DNA of 64,000 nucleotides from contig CBDAVB010000021.1 of assembly GCA_965200795.1 (NCBI GenBank), forward strand, positions 39,212 to 103,211, given 5' to 3'. Origin of the DNA: Parashewanella sp965200795 (GTDB lineage: Bacteria; Pseudomonadota; Gammaproteobacteria; Enterobacterales; Shewanellaceae). Below the pieces are notes generated by a model. That model made no database searches, was not told where the DNA came from, and saw only the letters and a list, made by a program, of their open reading frames with translations. Position 1 is the stretch's first letter. Each line of letters starts with the position of its first letter. A program made the position numbers and the translations under genes. Below are positions 1 through 8,569 of this stretch, piece after piece.

Positions 1-950
1 AAAGTGTCAATGATCCCCTCGGTGGCTTGTAAAAGTAATATGTGAAAATCTTGTAATACGTTATGTGCAGCTTTAAAACTTGCCTCTCTAGGAGATATTC
101 CTTTTTTTTCTGCCGCTCGGCACATAAGCGCCCTTATCATGTTATAAACCAGCAAATGAACATCAATTTCCTTACGTACCATATCTGGACTGCCACACCT
201 TAAAATATCCATTTTCATCATGGTCTTGATGGAGCTAAAATCTAACCCGACATGCCATCGTGATACGTATAAATCAATAAGCTCTTGCTTCGGATAGACT
301 TCTTTATCTGTAAGAGTGGTAACAATGATACGTTTCTTTGTTCCTACCATTCTGATGATAAGCTCTTCTGGCACTTATTAGCATCTCCCAGCACAATATC
401 ACCGTGTTGCAAGTCTGACAGCATACTTCTTAATAGCGCCTGTTCGCCAGTACCTTTCCCTTTACAAGGTGAAACGGCCGAATCAATGACAGCACCGCTC
501 CCCAAAGAAATTAACACTAAAATCCGCAGTTGAGGAAAGCCCAGCCCTTCTTTTTGTGATTTAGGCTGAGGGAATTGCGCTTGGTTCTCGTCCGTATCAG
601 GCATAGATAGTGTTGAACCGTCAGTTAATAGCACTCGACGGCCATGCCACAAGTGTTTTTCTTGAGTCGCCTCATCTAAGTTTCTGCCTGATTTCTTCAA
701 TAGCGATTTAATTGACTCCGGAGATAACCGTTTTCTTGCTTTGCAGTAGGGATCTGTAATTGTGCTGTTTTTTTCTCGAACTATAGCAATTTGATCTCCG
801 GCGTCACTGATTAATGCGCTGCGGCAAGACTTGCTTTCACCGGCAACTTGCTTCATGAAAAGCGAAAGAGTGTGGCAGGCGGGATACTTGCGTACTCTTT
901 GAGTGTTATCTTTTCGGAACTCTTCTAAATCTTGTGGAGTGAGAATTATT
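1..950 (-). pseudogene. IS4-type transposase, frameshifted and cut by window edge
   Basis: Reading leftwards, an open frame from about 950 to 344 encodes the N-terminal and central part of a DDE transposase, with the motif LTDGSTLSMPDT (first catalytic Asp region). The next part, with the usual YVSRWHVGLDF and IKTMMKMDILRCGSPDMV blocks of IS4-family enzymes, follows in another frame from about 350 down to the window edge. The frame changes near 350-370, so the gene is broken unless frameshifting occurs; no obvious slippery run is present there. No ATG is visible at the upstream end of the first frame (the earliest Met in frame is at 856). I see no terminal inverted repeat. The C-terminus lies outside the window. 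Confidence 0.75.
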
Positions 951-1099
951 CATGGTCTGGCACTAGAAAAACCTTAATCTGTATGATTTACTCCCTTTTG
1001 TTCAATTAGTAAACTTTCAGCTGAAGCTTAAGTTAGTGCCATTGCTATTTATGGGGCTTTGGAGCATTTAAGCAAACTAAAGTAAACGTAAGTTTAATT

Positions 1100-2618
1100 A
1101 GTCGGTACTGAAAAACATAACTTCAAGATTTAAAATGTACGGCATCTGATTTACGCAAAATTCAGAACCGTACCCAAAAGCAACATTTCTTATATTTCGA
1201 ATCAATTTCACTACAAAATAGTCAAAACTCACCATCTTTTTCGAGCAAAAAGAAAATGGCTAACCACTTTCTCAAGTTCCAGGCACACGCAGCCATTAGA
1301 AGGTTTATTGAGTCGCCAACACTGCCCTTTAACCAGTTCTTACACAGCCTAAAATCACTCTTCAAATGCCCGATTACTGGTTCAATTGTTGCCCGTTTTT
1401 TACAGAGTTCACTTTTGCGTTTTCTCTTTGCTTGCGAGTCCCGTTTTAATGGCCGACTAGGGATAACAACTTCTTGGTCAACATACTGCATACACCCTTT
1501 ATAGCCTTTATCTACAACGGCTGTAGTGATTTTACTCTTTCGGTGTTTATGGGCATGGTCAAGTGCAGGTCTAAGCAATTTTGAGTCGTGTTCATGCTCG
1601 TCATGACTGGTTACACCAATGATTAATTGACTCTGCTCTGTGAGCACGACAGAAGCCTTTTTACCATACTCGTATGGCTTATGGTCTTTGCCTTTCCCTA
1701 CGCAGTAAACATCGGGTTCATGAAGGCTGTAAATCTTGTTCTTGTCTTTACGTTGCTGTGTAATAGCTTTTTCATAATTGGAAAAATTCTCTTTTTGTAA
1801 ATCAAGGACATCTTGTGGAAGTTTGCGTTGTAGCTCCCTTAAAAGCTTACCTGCGATAACACGTAACCTTTTTAACGCTCTTCTGGCTTTGCTTCGATTT
1901 TTGGCATGTCTAAAGCTTCGACAGTCAATGCGTAGCTGTTTGACTTCTTTGACATAAGTACGTCTTTGCTTGATCCCAAATACTTTGGCTAGTTTATTGA
2001 GTCGGTTAACCACCTTGATGGCAAGCTTGCTATCTGTCGGATAAGTAATGGCTTTTTCTTGGACGGTTGTATCAACGTACACGGTGTCATCTTCAGCTTT
2101 GTCACCGTGTAAAGCCACAGATAATGCAAAGATTTTTTCACAGCCTTTTTCACCGATGCGCTTACGAAAAACACTGAGTTCACTGGCATCACAAGGGCGT
2201 GCTGTTTGAAACTCTGTCTCACCACAAAACACTTGAAAATACACGTTCATCAGCCACTCATCGACCAAGGCTTCATCGCTGAGTTTGTAAAGTTGTTTGA
2301 GTATTAGCAAACCGCACATCAACCGAATTGGCTTCGCTTTACGGCCTAATTTTTTGTATAACGGCTTGAACTCTTCTTCCAACGCTCGCCAATCAAAGGC
2401 ATTAGCTAAAATGAGTAAAGGGTGAGTTTGCAGAAGTTGGTCTGTGATATTAAACAGACTGGCATGAGGTAAATTTGACGGGCTTTCTTTGAGCATTTTT
2501 AGCACCCAAAACGACCAGAAACCATAGGTTAACTATATCATTTCTGGTCGAAATTGAATGTATCAAATAGCTATATTTTATTAGCGATCAGAATGTTAGA
2601 TGTTTTTCATGACCGACT
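1100..2618 (-). mobile_element. IS5-type insertion sequence, apparently complete
   Basis: The ends form an inverted repeat: AGTCGGT plus a closely matching inner part at 1100-1118, and its complement at 2601-2618. Within about 20 bp the two arms differ only by an AC/CA swap. The bases AATT flank both ends (1096-1099 and 2619-2622), a plausible target duplication, although AATT is itself palindromic. A single transposase gene fills the element. Confidence 0.75.
1222..2505 (-). CDS. IS5-family transposase
   Basis: The 427-residue DDE transposase has an N-terminal DUF772-like region (RLMCGLLILKQLYKLSDEAL, then FQVFCGE), the first catalytic Asp in VYVDTTVQEKAITYPTD, the second in VVDKGYKGC and a C-terminal IEPVIGHLKSDFRLCKNWL block with the catalytic Glu. 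Length and motif order match intact IS5-family proteins of the VDTTVQ.KAI type. The gene lies inside paired inverted repeats, so the element may be active. It moves DNA only and has no link to the neighbouring gal genes. Confidence 0.85.
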   Translation of the reverse strand: MLKMLKESPSNLPHASLFNITDQLLQTHPLLILANAFDWRALEEEFKPLYKKLGRKAKPIRLMCGLLILKQLYKLSDEALVDEWLMNVYFQVFCGETEFQTARPCDASELSVFRKRIGEKGCEKIFALSVALHGDKAEDDTVYVDTTVQEKAITYPTDSKLAIKVVNRLNKLAKVFGIKQRRTYVKEVKQLRIDCRSFRHAKNRSKARRALKRLRVIAGKLLRELQRKLPQDVLDLQKENFSNYEKAITQQRKDKNKIYSLHEPDVYCVGKGKDHKPYEYGKKASVVLTEQSQLIIGVTSHDEHEHDSKLLRPALDHAHKHRKSKITTAVVDKGYKGCMQYVDQEVVIPSRPLKRDSQAKRKRKSELCKKRATIEPVIGHLKSDFRLCKNWLKGSVGDSINLLMAACAWNLRKWLAIFFLLEKDGEF

Positions 2619-2699
2619 AATTATTCACAGTTCTGTAATTGCTCCCAACTTAATGTAATGCTTACTTTTGTGGGCATTACATCTCTCAACTCTTACCCG

Positions 2700-3689
2700 T
2701 TAAATCTTACTGATTGATTTTCGCTCAATTAAATATGGTTGGTAACAATGCTCTTCGGGCAGGTTAATAAATTCAGTAACTGCACCACTTAATGACAATG
2801 AAAGTAGGGCGGCATGTTTCGCCATTTGATCGATTGGATATCGAATAGTGGTGAGCTTAGGCTGACAATATCGAGCAAATAAAGCATCGTCAAAGCCAAT
2901 GATGGAAATATCATCAGGTACGTTAATTCCGCTTTCAGCGAGTTTGGAAATGACGCCCATTGCCATAGCGTCGTTGTAGACAAAAATCGCGGAAACCTTT
3001 TCTATATTTTCAATCATTTTTGATGCCGCTCGTTCACCTCCTACAAAAGTTGGGGCAGAATCGATATAAAAATCTAATTGCGGAAAGACCGTTTTAAATC
3101 CTGTTTTTCTTAAAATAGGATCGTCAATATCAAAGCAGCTGTTTATCATGGCAACATGCTGATGTTCACATGCTTTAAAGTGTTCGCCGGCAAGCTTGCC
3201 GCCATAATAATTATCAAGCCAAATACAGCTAGACTCGAAGTGTTCTAATTTACGGTTAATAAGAACAAAGCCACTCAAATCGCTCATGTAAGACGTTAGT
3301 GTATCGTCGGATAATTTTTTACTATGAACGACCATAGTGTCGCAGTTTTGAGCAATCAGAGATTCTATCGCTTGTTGCTCGGAACGTTCATCTTGTCCGC
3401 CGACACTGAGTAAAAATTGCATATTCGTGAGTCTGGCGATCTGCTCTACCGCACAGGCGAGTTGTCCAAAAAACGGGTCACTTACATCCGGGATAACTAA
3501 CCCCAGTGTAGTGCATTTTTTTGACGCTAACGCTCTGGCGACTGTATTCGGCCGGTAATTCAGTTGCTGCATCGCGTCTTTTACTCGGTTTTGAGTCTCC
3601 TTGTTTACCTGACCGGTATTATTAACGACTCGGGAAACTGTTGCTGTTGAAACGGCGGCCAGTTTTGCTACGTCTTTTACTGTAACCAT
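2700..3689 (-). CDS. galR: LacI/GalR-family repressor, probably of the gal genes
   Basis: The 329-residue protein starts with a LacI-type helix-turn-helix and hinge (VTVKDVAKLAAVSTATVSRVVN, then NYRPNTVARALASKK), followed by a periplasmic-binding-protein-like sugar domain (LGLVIPDVSDPFFGQLA; later IIGFDDALFARYCQPKLTTI). It is divergent from galTK, and a GalR-type operator lies between the two units at 3771-3786. That context supports repression of galTK with relief by a galactose-derived inducer; the inducer itself is inference. The start at 3689 places the HTH directly at the N-terminus, as usual in the family. The symbol is assigned by context; other LacI-family sugar repressors look alike. 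Confidence 0.75.
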   Translation of the reverse strand: MVTVKDVAKLAAVSTATVSRVVNNTGQVNKETQNRVKDAMQQLNYRPNTVARALASKKCTTLGLVIPDVSDPFFGQLACAVEQIARLTNMQFLLSVGGQDERSEQQAIESLIAQNCDTMVVHSKKLSDDTLTSYMSDLSGFVLINRKLEHFESSCIWLDNYYGGKLAGEHFKACEHQHVAMINSCFDIDDPILRKTGFKTVFPQLDFYIDSAPTFVGGERAASKMIENIEKVSAIFVYNDAMAMGVISKLAESGINVPDDISIIGFDDALFARYCQPKLTTIRYPIDQMAKHAALLSLSLSGAVTEFINLPEEHCYQPYLIERKSISKI

Positions 3690-3770
3690 ATGTCTTTTTA
3701 TATATTTAATAGGTTTGCAGTATCAATTTTTCCTGAATGAATTGCAAGCAAAACTCCTTGTAATCAAAGG

Positions 3771-3786
3771 GTGTAAGCGTTTACAC
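3771..3786. promoter_or_regulatory. GalR-type operator
   Basis: The 16-bp near-palindrome GTGTAAGCGTTTACAC fits the GalR/GalS consensus GTGKAANCGNTTNCAC exactly. It lies 34 bp before the likely galT start and about 80 bp from the repressor start, so it could control both divergent units. Confidence 0.8.
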
Positions 3787-3819
3787 TTAATCTATGTCAA
3801 TTTCGTAATTGGTGCAATT

Positions 3820-4860
3820 ATGAGTGAAACCTTTAACGCCTCTGAACATCCTCATCGCAGATACAACCCATTAATTGATGAGTGGGTGTTGGTTTCACCG
3901 CACAGAGCCAAGCGGCCCTGGCAGGGACAAGTTGAGCATAATGAAGTACCTGCTCAATCTTCCTACAATCCTGACTGCTATCTTTGCGCGGGTAATACCC
4001 GAGTCAATGGTCAAGTAAATGCTCGCTACGAACATACTTATGTGTTCGACAATGACTTTGCGGCACTAAGGGTGAATACTCCTGAATACAAACAAGCTGA
4101 TCCGCTGTTTAAGATGGAAGTTGAGCAAGGCGAAAGTCGAGTGATTTGCTTTTCTCCCGATCACAGTAAAACGCTTCCTCAAATGCAGATTGTCGAGATT
4201 ATCGAAGTTATTAAAACGTGGCAGCGGCAATATCAGGAATTAGGCGCTAAATATTCTTGGGTTCAGGTATTCGAAAACAAGGGCGCTATAATGGGCTGCT
4301 CCAATCCTCACCCCCATGGTCAGGTATGGGCGCAGAAAAACTTACCGACCTTAGTGAGTAAGAAACAAATCTGTCAGCAGAATTACTTACACAAATACGC
4401 ATCGAACTTGCTGAGTGACTATGTCCAAAAAGAAATGATTAAACGAGAACGTATTGTGGTTGAGAACCATCATTGGCTTGTTGTTGTGCCGTATTGGGCC
4501 AAATGGCCATTTGAAACTTTACTGATGCCCAAATTTTCTATCAGCCGCATGACTGAATTAACAGATCGAACTCAGCGGTCTTTAGCAAAAATAATCAAGC
4601 AGATCACCGTTCGTTATGACAATCTGTTCAATTGCTCCTTCCCTTACTCAATGGGGTGGCACGGTGCGCCATTTGACGATAAAAATCACCCGGAATGGAC
4701 GTTACACGCCAGCTTTTTTCCGCCGCTTTTAAGAAGCGCTACTATCCGTAAATTTATGGTCGGTTATGAAATGATGGCTGAGGCTCAGCGAGATTTAGCA
4801 CCGGAACAGGCCGCTGAAAGACTAAGAGCATGCAGTGACACGCATTACACGGAACAGTGA
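3820..4860 (+). CDS. galT: Galactose-1-phosphate uridylyltransferase
   Basis: GalT swaps uridylyl between UDP-glucose and galactose-1-phosphate in the Leloir pathway. I take ATG 3820 as the start. It gives 346 residues, close to the E. coli length of 348, and an N-terminus MSETFNASEHPHRRYNPL like known GalT, whereas the longer open frame back to 3715 would run through the operator. The catalytic His-Pro-His triad is at residues 164-166 (SNPHPHGQVW), and the zinc-binding Cys pair CYLC is at 53-56. A second His-rich motif WHGAP is near the C-terminus. The stop overlaps the GTG start of galK (GTGA), indicating translational coupling. galE and galM are not in this cluster. Confidence 0.96.
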   Translation: MSETFNASEHPHRRYNPLIDEWVLVSPHRAKRPWQGQVEHNEVPAQSSYNPDCYLCAGNTRVNGQVNARYEHTYVFDNDFAALRVNTPEYKQADPLFKMEVEQGESRVICFSPDHSKTLPQMQIVEIIEVIKTWQRQYQELGAKYSWVQVFENKGAIMGCSNPHPHGQVWAQKNLPTLVSKKQICQQNYLHKYASNLLSDYVQKEMIKRERIVVENHHWLVVVPYWAKWPFETLLMPKFSISRMTELTDRTQRSLAKIIKQITVRYDNLFNCSFPYSMGWHGAPFDDKNHPEWTLHASFFPPLLRSATIRKFMVGYEMMAEAQRDLAPEQAAERLRACSDTHYTEQ

Positions 4861-6008
4861 AAATGGCACGCTACGAACAAATAACAAAGCATTTTGAGCA
4901 ACACTTTTTAATGGTTCCTGAGATTATTTCTCACGCCCCCGGCCGAGTGAATTTAATTGGTGATCATACCGATTACAATGACGGTTTTGTATTACCAGCG
5001 GCGATTAATTTTGTCACTAAGGTAGCTGCCGCAAAACGCCGGGACAAGCAGATTATAGCGGTTGCCTGTGATATTGGTTTTCAAGAAGTCGTTTTCAGTT
5101 TGGATGACATTAAATTTGATAATCAATTTCCCTGGAGTAACTATGTTCGCGGAGTTCTTAAAATCATGACCAGTGAATACCCGCGAATACGCGGAATTAA
5201 TATAATGATCTCCGGAAATGTGCCGCAAGGCGCGGGGCTTAGCTCTTCAGCCGGTTTTGAGATCGCTGTTATCAAGGCGGTTTCTGAGATTTATAGTTTA
5301 CCTATCGATGGAGTTCAGGCAGCCTTACTTGGCCAGAAAGCTGAAAATAACTTTGTGGGTTGTAATTGCGGAGTTATGGATCAGCTGATCTCCGCTCTGG
5401 GAACCGAAAATCATGCGATGTTCCTGGACTGCAGGGAGCTGACTTTTAAAAACGCTCCCATTCCTGAGACACATACTGTGTTAGTGATTAATTCAAATGT
5501 AAAGCGTGGTTTGGCGGACAGTGAATATAACCTGAGGCGAAATCAGTGTGAGGCCGCGGCGGCCTTCTTCAAGCGAAAAGCACTTCGTGATGTTTCAGTG
5601 GCTGAACTTGAGCGGGCTGAAGGTCAGTTGGAGCCGATTTTATATCGCAGAGCTCGCCATGTGATTTCAGAAAATCGGCGTACTCAAGAAGCCTATCAAT
5701 GCTTATCAGTCAATAATATTGAAAAAGTTTCTGAGCTGATGAGACAGTCACACGCGTCTTTAAAAAACGATTTTGAAGTAACAACGCCGGAATTGGATTT
5801 TTTAGCTGACATCTTAAATAAACGGCTGGGAAATCAAGGAGGAGCCAGAATGACCGGCGGAGGATTTGGAGGTTGTGTGGTAGCGCTGGCTCCGCCCTTT
5901 TTACTGTCAGAACTAACAGTTTTAGTAACAGAAGCTTACCTGCAAAAATTTGATTTGAGAGCTGATGTTTATCAGTGCAGTATAGTTAAAGGAGCCTATA
6001 GATCTTAA
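4857..6008 (+). CDS. galK: Galactokinase
   Basis: GalK phosphorylates galactose to galactose-1-phosphate, the substrate of the preceding GalT. GHMP-kinase motifs appear in order: the galactokinase signature GRVNLIGDHTDYNDGFVLP near residue 25, the ATP-binding loop GNVPQGAGLSSSAGFE near 120, and MTGGGFGGCVVAL near 330. At 383 residues it has the usual length. Translation may start at GTG 4857, overlapping the galT stop, or at ATG 4863 two codons later. The TAA stop at 6006-6008 lies inside the terminal repeat of a short inverted-repeat element, so the element may have supplied this stop codon. Confidence 0.96.
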   Translation: MKMARYEQITKHFEQHFLMVPEIISHAPGRVNLIGDHTDYNDGFVLPAAINFVTKVAAAKRRDKQIIAVACDIGFQEVVFSLDDIKFDNQFPWSNYVRGVLKIMTSEYPRIRGINIMISGNVPQGAGLSSSAGFEIAVIKAVSEIYSLPIDGVQAALLGQKAENNFVGCNCGVMDQLISALGTENHAMFLDCRELTFKNAPIPETHTVLVINSNVKRGLADSEYNLRRNQCEAAAAFFKRKALRDVSVAELERAEGQLEPILYRRARHVISENRRTQEAYQCLSVNNIEKVSELMRQSHASLKNDFEVTTPELDFLADILNKRLGNQGGARMTGGGFGGCVVALAPPFLLSELTVLVTEAYLQKFDLRADVYQCSIVKGAYRS

Positions 6009-6170
6009 GTACCTGACTATAAGTTTTTCGATATTTTTGGCGTTCAGATTAAGTGCTCCGCAAGGCGCTCTCGCACAGTAATAACGGCAGTCTTTCAAGT
6101 AAGAGTAACGCCGTAGAGTGCTTAAGACGGCCGTCAGAAAAGTGAAAAAACTTATTAGCTGGGTACTTAT
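6006..6170 (+). repeat. Short inverted-repeat element, family A copy 1
   Basis: This unit of about 165 bp starts TAAGTACCTGACTATAAG and ends with the inverted counterpart CTTATTAGCTGGGTACTTA. Its core (GGCGTTCAG.TTAAGTGC..., AAGAGTAACGCC) recurs at 33109-33275 and, inverted, at 34797-34956. The left end coincides with the galK stop codon. The form resembles a MITE (a non-autonomous transposon remnant). Confidence 0.75.
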
Positions 6171-6275
6171 ATTTTCTGACGTCCGGCATCAGCGCTTTCC
6201 GGAGTGTTGCAACTTGGTTACATAGCCACGGCTATGCCCCCTGCGTTGCGCCTCGGATAGCACTAAATCTCAACG
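6168..6275 (-). repeat. Short repeat, family B copy (partial)
   Basis: Read on the minus strand, this stretch matches the core of the family B elements at 32007-32185 and 34482-34646, including GCATAGCCG.GGCTATGTAACC and the nearby GCGCAACGCAGGG block. It abuts family A copy 1. The far terminal repeat is degenerate or missing. Confidence 0.6.
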
Positions 6276-6368
6276 TCATATTATAAAACACTTTCGAAAG
6301 CTGTTTTATGAAATAAACAAGGCTGTTCACGGGTCTTAATAAACTGAATTTTTTCCGGGTGCGATAAC

Positions 6369-8318
6369 ATGTCAGGTATTTTTTCTCTGGGGACGAGGCT
6401 TTTTAACCGCTTATGTTTTAAGCGTAAGTTTTTCTTATTAGCTAGCGTAACACTACTACCTTTAATGCTGGGAGCATATTGGATTGTCGAACAGCAACTG
6501 GATTCGGCGGCTAAGCTGTCGAGAAAAATGGACGGCAAAACGCAAATTCATCAGCTCGACAAATTGGAATCTCAGATAATTAAATACAGAGAGCAAGCTC
6601 CCGGCTCATTCAGTAAAAATCAGCTCAGGGCGTCACTTGATTTCTGGCTTAAGTCGTCTGCGCATTATCCAAGAAGTCAGGTGCAGTATCGTGAGCTGGA
6701 GCAGCTGGTCGGAGTTATTACAGGTAAGTCACACGAACTTGCGAAATTGTCGAGTTTGGTTTCGGAGTTCCGGGAAGCCATCGCTGCGGAAAGCGGATTG
6801 ATATTAGACGCTGATCCAATCAATTTTTATTTAGCCAATTTATATGTAAGCCGGATACCGGCCGTTGCTGAATACAGTTCTCGTGATTTATCTCTGGCGT
6901 TAAAGGTTCTTGGAAAAGGCCGATTTACACCGGAAACTTATACTCAGCTGGTTGCTGTTAATAAGCGGCTTTCAGAACTCTCGACAGCTCAAAATAAGCA
7001 AGCTGATAAGCTGTCACAAGTTTTAGCTGATGATGCTCAATGGAAGCTCGCGGCTGATAAAGCGAAAAACAGTACGACCTTGTTACTGAATACCATCCAA
7101 AAAGATATTTTAGATCCGGATAACTTTCAAATTAATGAAAGTGAATTTGCGGTGATTGTCAGGCAACAGCAACAAGCTAATGCTCAATTAAAACAATTAG
7201 CGAGCTCAGAGCTAAGTCATAATTTAAATCAAAAAGTTAAAACGCAAAAAACGAACATGTATTTTATCCTCTCATTTGTCAGCTTCATAGTTCTAATCAG
7301 TCTGTATTTCTTCCTGTCCGCATATAAAGCGATCAGTCAGAATATTCAATCGATTCATAAAGTGACTTCTTCAGTGGCTGAAGGAGACTTAACACAAAAC
7401 CTGAACGTAAACAGTAGTGATGAATTTAATGAGATCGCCGAGGCTTTCAACAGGATGACAGAAAATATGCGAGCGCTCATCAGCAGCGTTCAATCTCTCA
7501 GTAATGAAGTAGTCGTAGCAAGCAATAAAGTACAACATACCACCATTGACGTTGAACAAAACCTAACAAGCCAACAGCAGGAGACTCATCTTGTTGCTTC
7601 GGCTATCAGCCAACTGGCTTCTTCGGTTAACTCAGTTGAAAGCAATACCCGGCAAGCGACAAGCATCAGTATTTCAGCTCAGAAAGATGTTGAACTTGGT
7701 AAGCAAGTTATCTTGAAAACGGTTGAAGGTATTAATCAAGTCGCCGATGAAGTCGGAATTGGAGCTGAAGCCATTAATCAGCTGGCACAGCATGCCGATG
7801 ATATCGGAAAAGTAGTCGATGTAATCCATGAAATTGCCTCGCAAACCAACCTGTTAGCCTTGAACGCGGCCATTGAGGCGGCAAGGGCAGGGGAGCAGGG
7901 TCGAGGTTTCGCGGTTGTCGCCGACGAAGTGAGAACCTTAGCCGGTAGAACCGCCGCTTCAACAGATGAAATCCGTAAGATGATTGAGTTAGTACAATCA
8001 GCGACATCCAAAGCTGTTGAGATCATGAATTCAGGTACCGCTCAGGCGGATAAAGGTGTCGGGCAAGCGAATGAAGTCAGTGAGACCATCAGTAACGTAA
8101 CTCGACGAGTGGCTGAAGTGGTTCAGCTAAGTGCTCAAGTAGCGGATATTGTATCTGAGCAACGTCAAGCGACTGCGCAAGTTGATCAAAATACTCAGTC
8201 TATTGAGGCGGGAGCTTCAGTTGCCTTGAAATCGGCTCAATCGGCAAGTCGAGTCGGTGAGTTGTTGGCGGTTGACGCGAAAAAGCTCGCTGAACAAATT
8301 AGTGGTTTTAAACTGTAA
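6369..8318 (+). CDS. Methyl-accepting chemotaxis protein
   Basis: This 649-residue transmembrane chemoreceptor passes ligand signals to the CheA/CheW kinase complex. A first membrane helix lies at about residues 17-37 (FFLLASVTLLPLMLGAYWIV). A periplasmic domain of about 250 mostly helical residues follows, then a second membrane helix at about 296-318 (FILSFVSFIVLISLYFFL), a HAMP domain (about 320-370), and the cytoplasmic signalling domain. The conserved hairpin tip EIASQTNLLALNAAIEAARA with GEQGRGFAVVADEVR sits near 488-530. No C-terminal NWETF-like CheR tether is visible. The periplasmic ligand domain is not recognised. The gene stands alone, with family A/B repeats upstream. Confidence 0.92.
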   Translation: MSGIFSLGTRLFNRLCFKRKFFLLASVTLLPLMLGAYWIVEQQLDSAAKLSRKMDGKTQIHQLDKLESQIIKYREQAPGSFSKNQLRASLDFWLKSSAHYPRSQVQYRELEQLVGVITGKSHELAKLSSLVSEFREAIAAESGLILDADPINFYLANLYVSRIPAVAEYSSRDLSLALKVLGKGRFTPETYTQLVAVNKRLSELSTAQNKQADKLSQVLADDAQWKLAADKAKNSTTLLLNTIQKDILDPDNFQINESEFAVIVRQQQQANAQLKQLASSELSHNLNQKVKTQKTNMYFILSFVSFIVLISLYFFLSAYKAISQNIQSIHKVTSSVAEGDLTQNLNVNSSDEFNEIAEAFNRMTENMRALISSVQSLSNEVVVASNKVQHTTIDVEQNLTSQQQETHLVASAISQLASSVNSVESNTRQATSISISAQKDVELGKQVILKTVEGINQVADEVGIGAEAINQLAQHADDIGKVVDVIHEIASQTNLLALNAAIEAARAGEQGRGFAVVADEVRTLAGRTAASTDEIRKMIELVQSATSKAVEIMNSGTAQADKGVGQANEVSETISNVTRRVAEVVQLSAQVADIVSEQRQATAQVDQNTQSIEAGASVALKSAQSASRVGELLAVDAKKLAEQISGFKL

Positions 8319-8569
8319 GAACTGTCTCTTACTTGCAGCGGGAAAGCGAAAACGTTAAATCTAATCCTGAAGATCATTTGCCGTGGAATTACAAAGAGCA
8401 GTGAGCAGGTAAAGCCATCATTTAAAGATAACACCGGAAGGATTAAAGAGTTCGGGCTGAACGCCCAGGCTCAGCTGTACCTGAAATAAAATAAGTTTTC
8501 ACGCTATGCTGCCGTAAGGTCACTAAAAATACCGCCGTATGAAAGGAACCGCATCCAAATTAAAATCGA
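8319..8569. other. Intergenic stretch without recognised gene
   Basis: These 251 bp separate the chemoreceptor from the IS66 element. No convincing open frame, terminator hairpin or repeat is visible. Confidence 0.5.

Noticed and set aside
3715..3819. N-terminal extension of galT
   Set aside because: It would place coding sequence over the GalR operator and has no counterpart in GalT; ATG 3820 fits family length.
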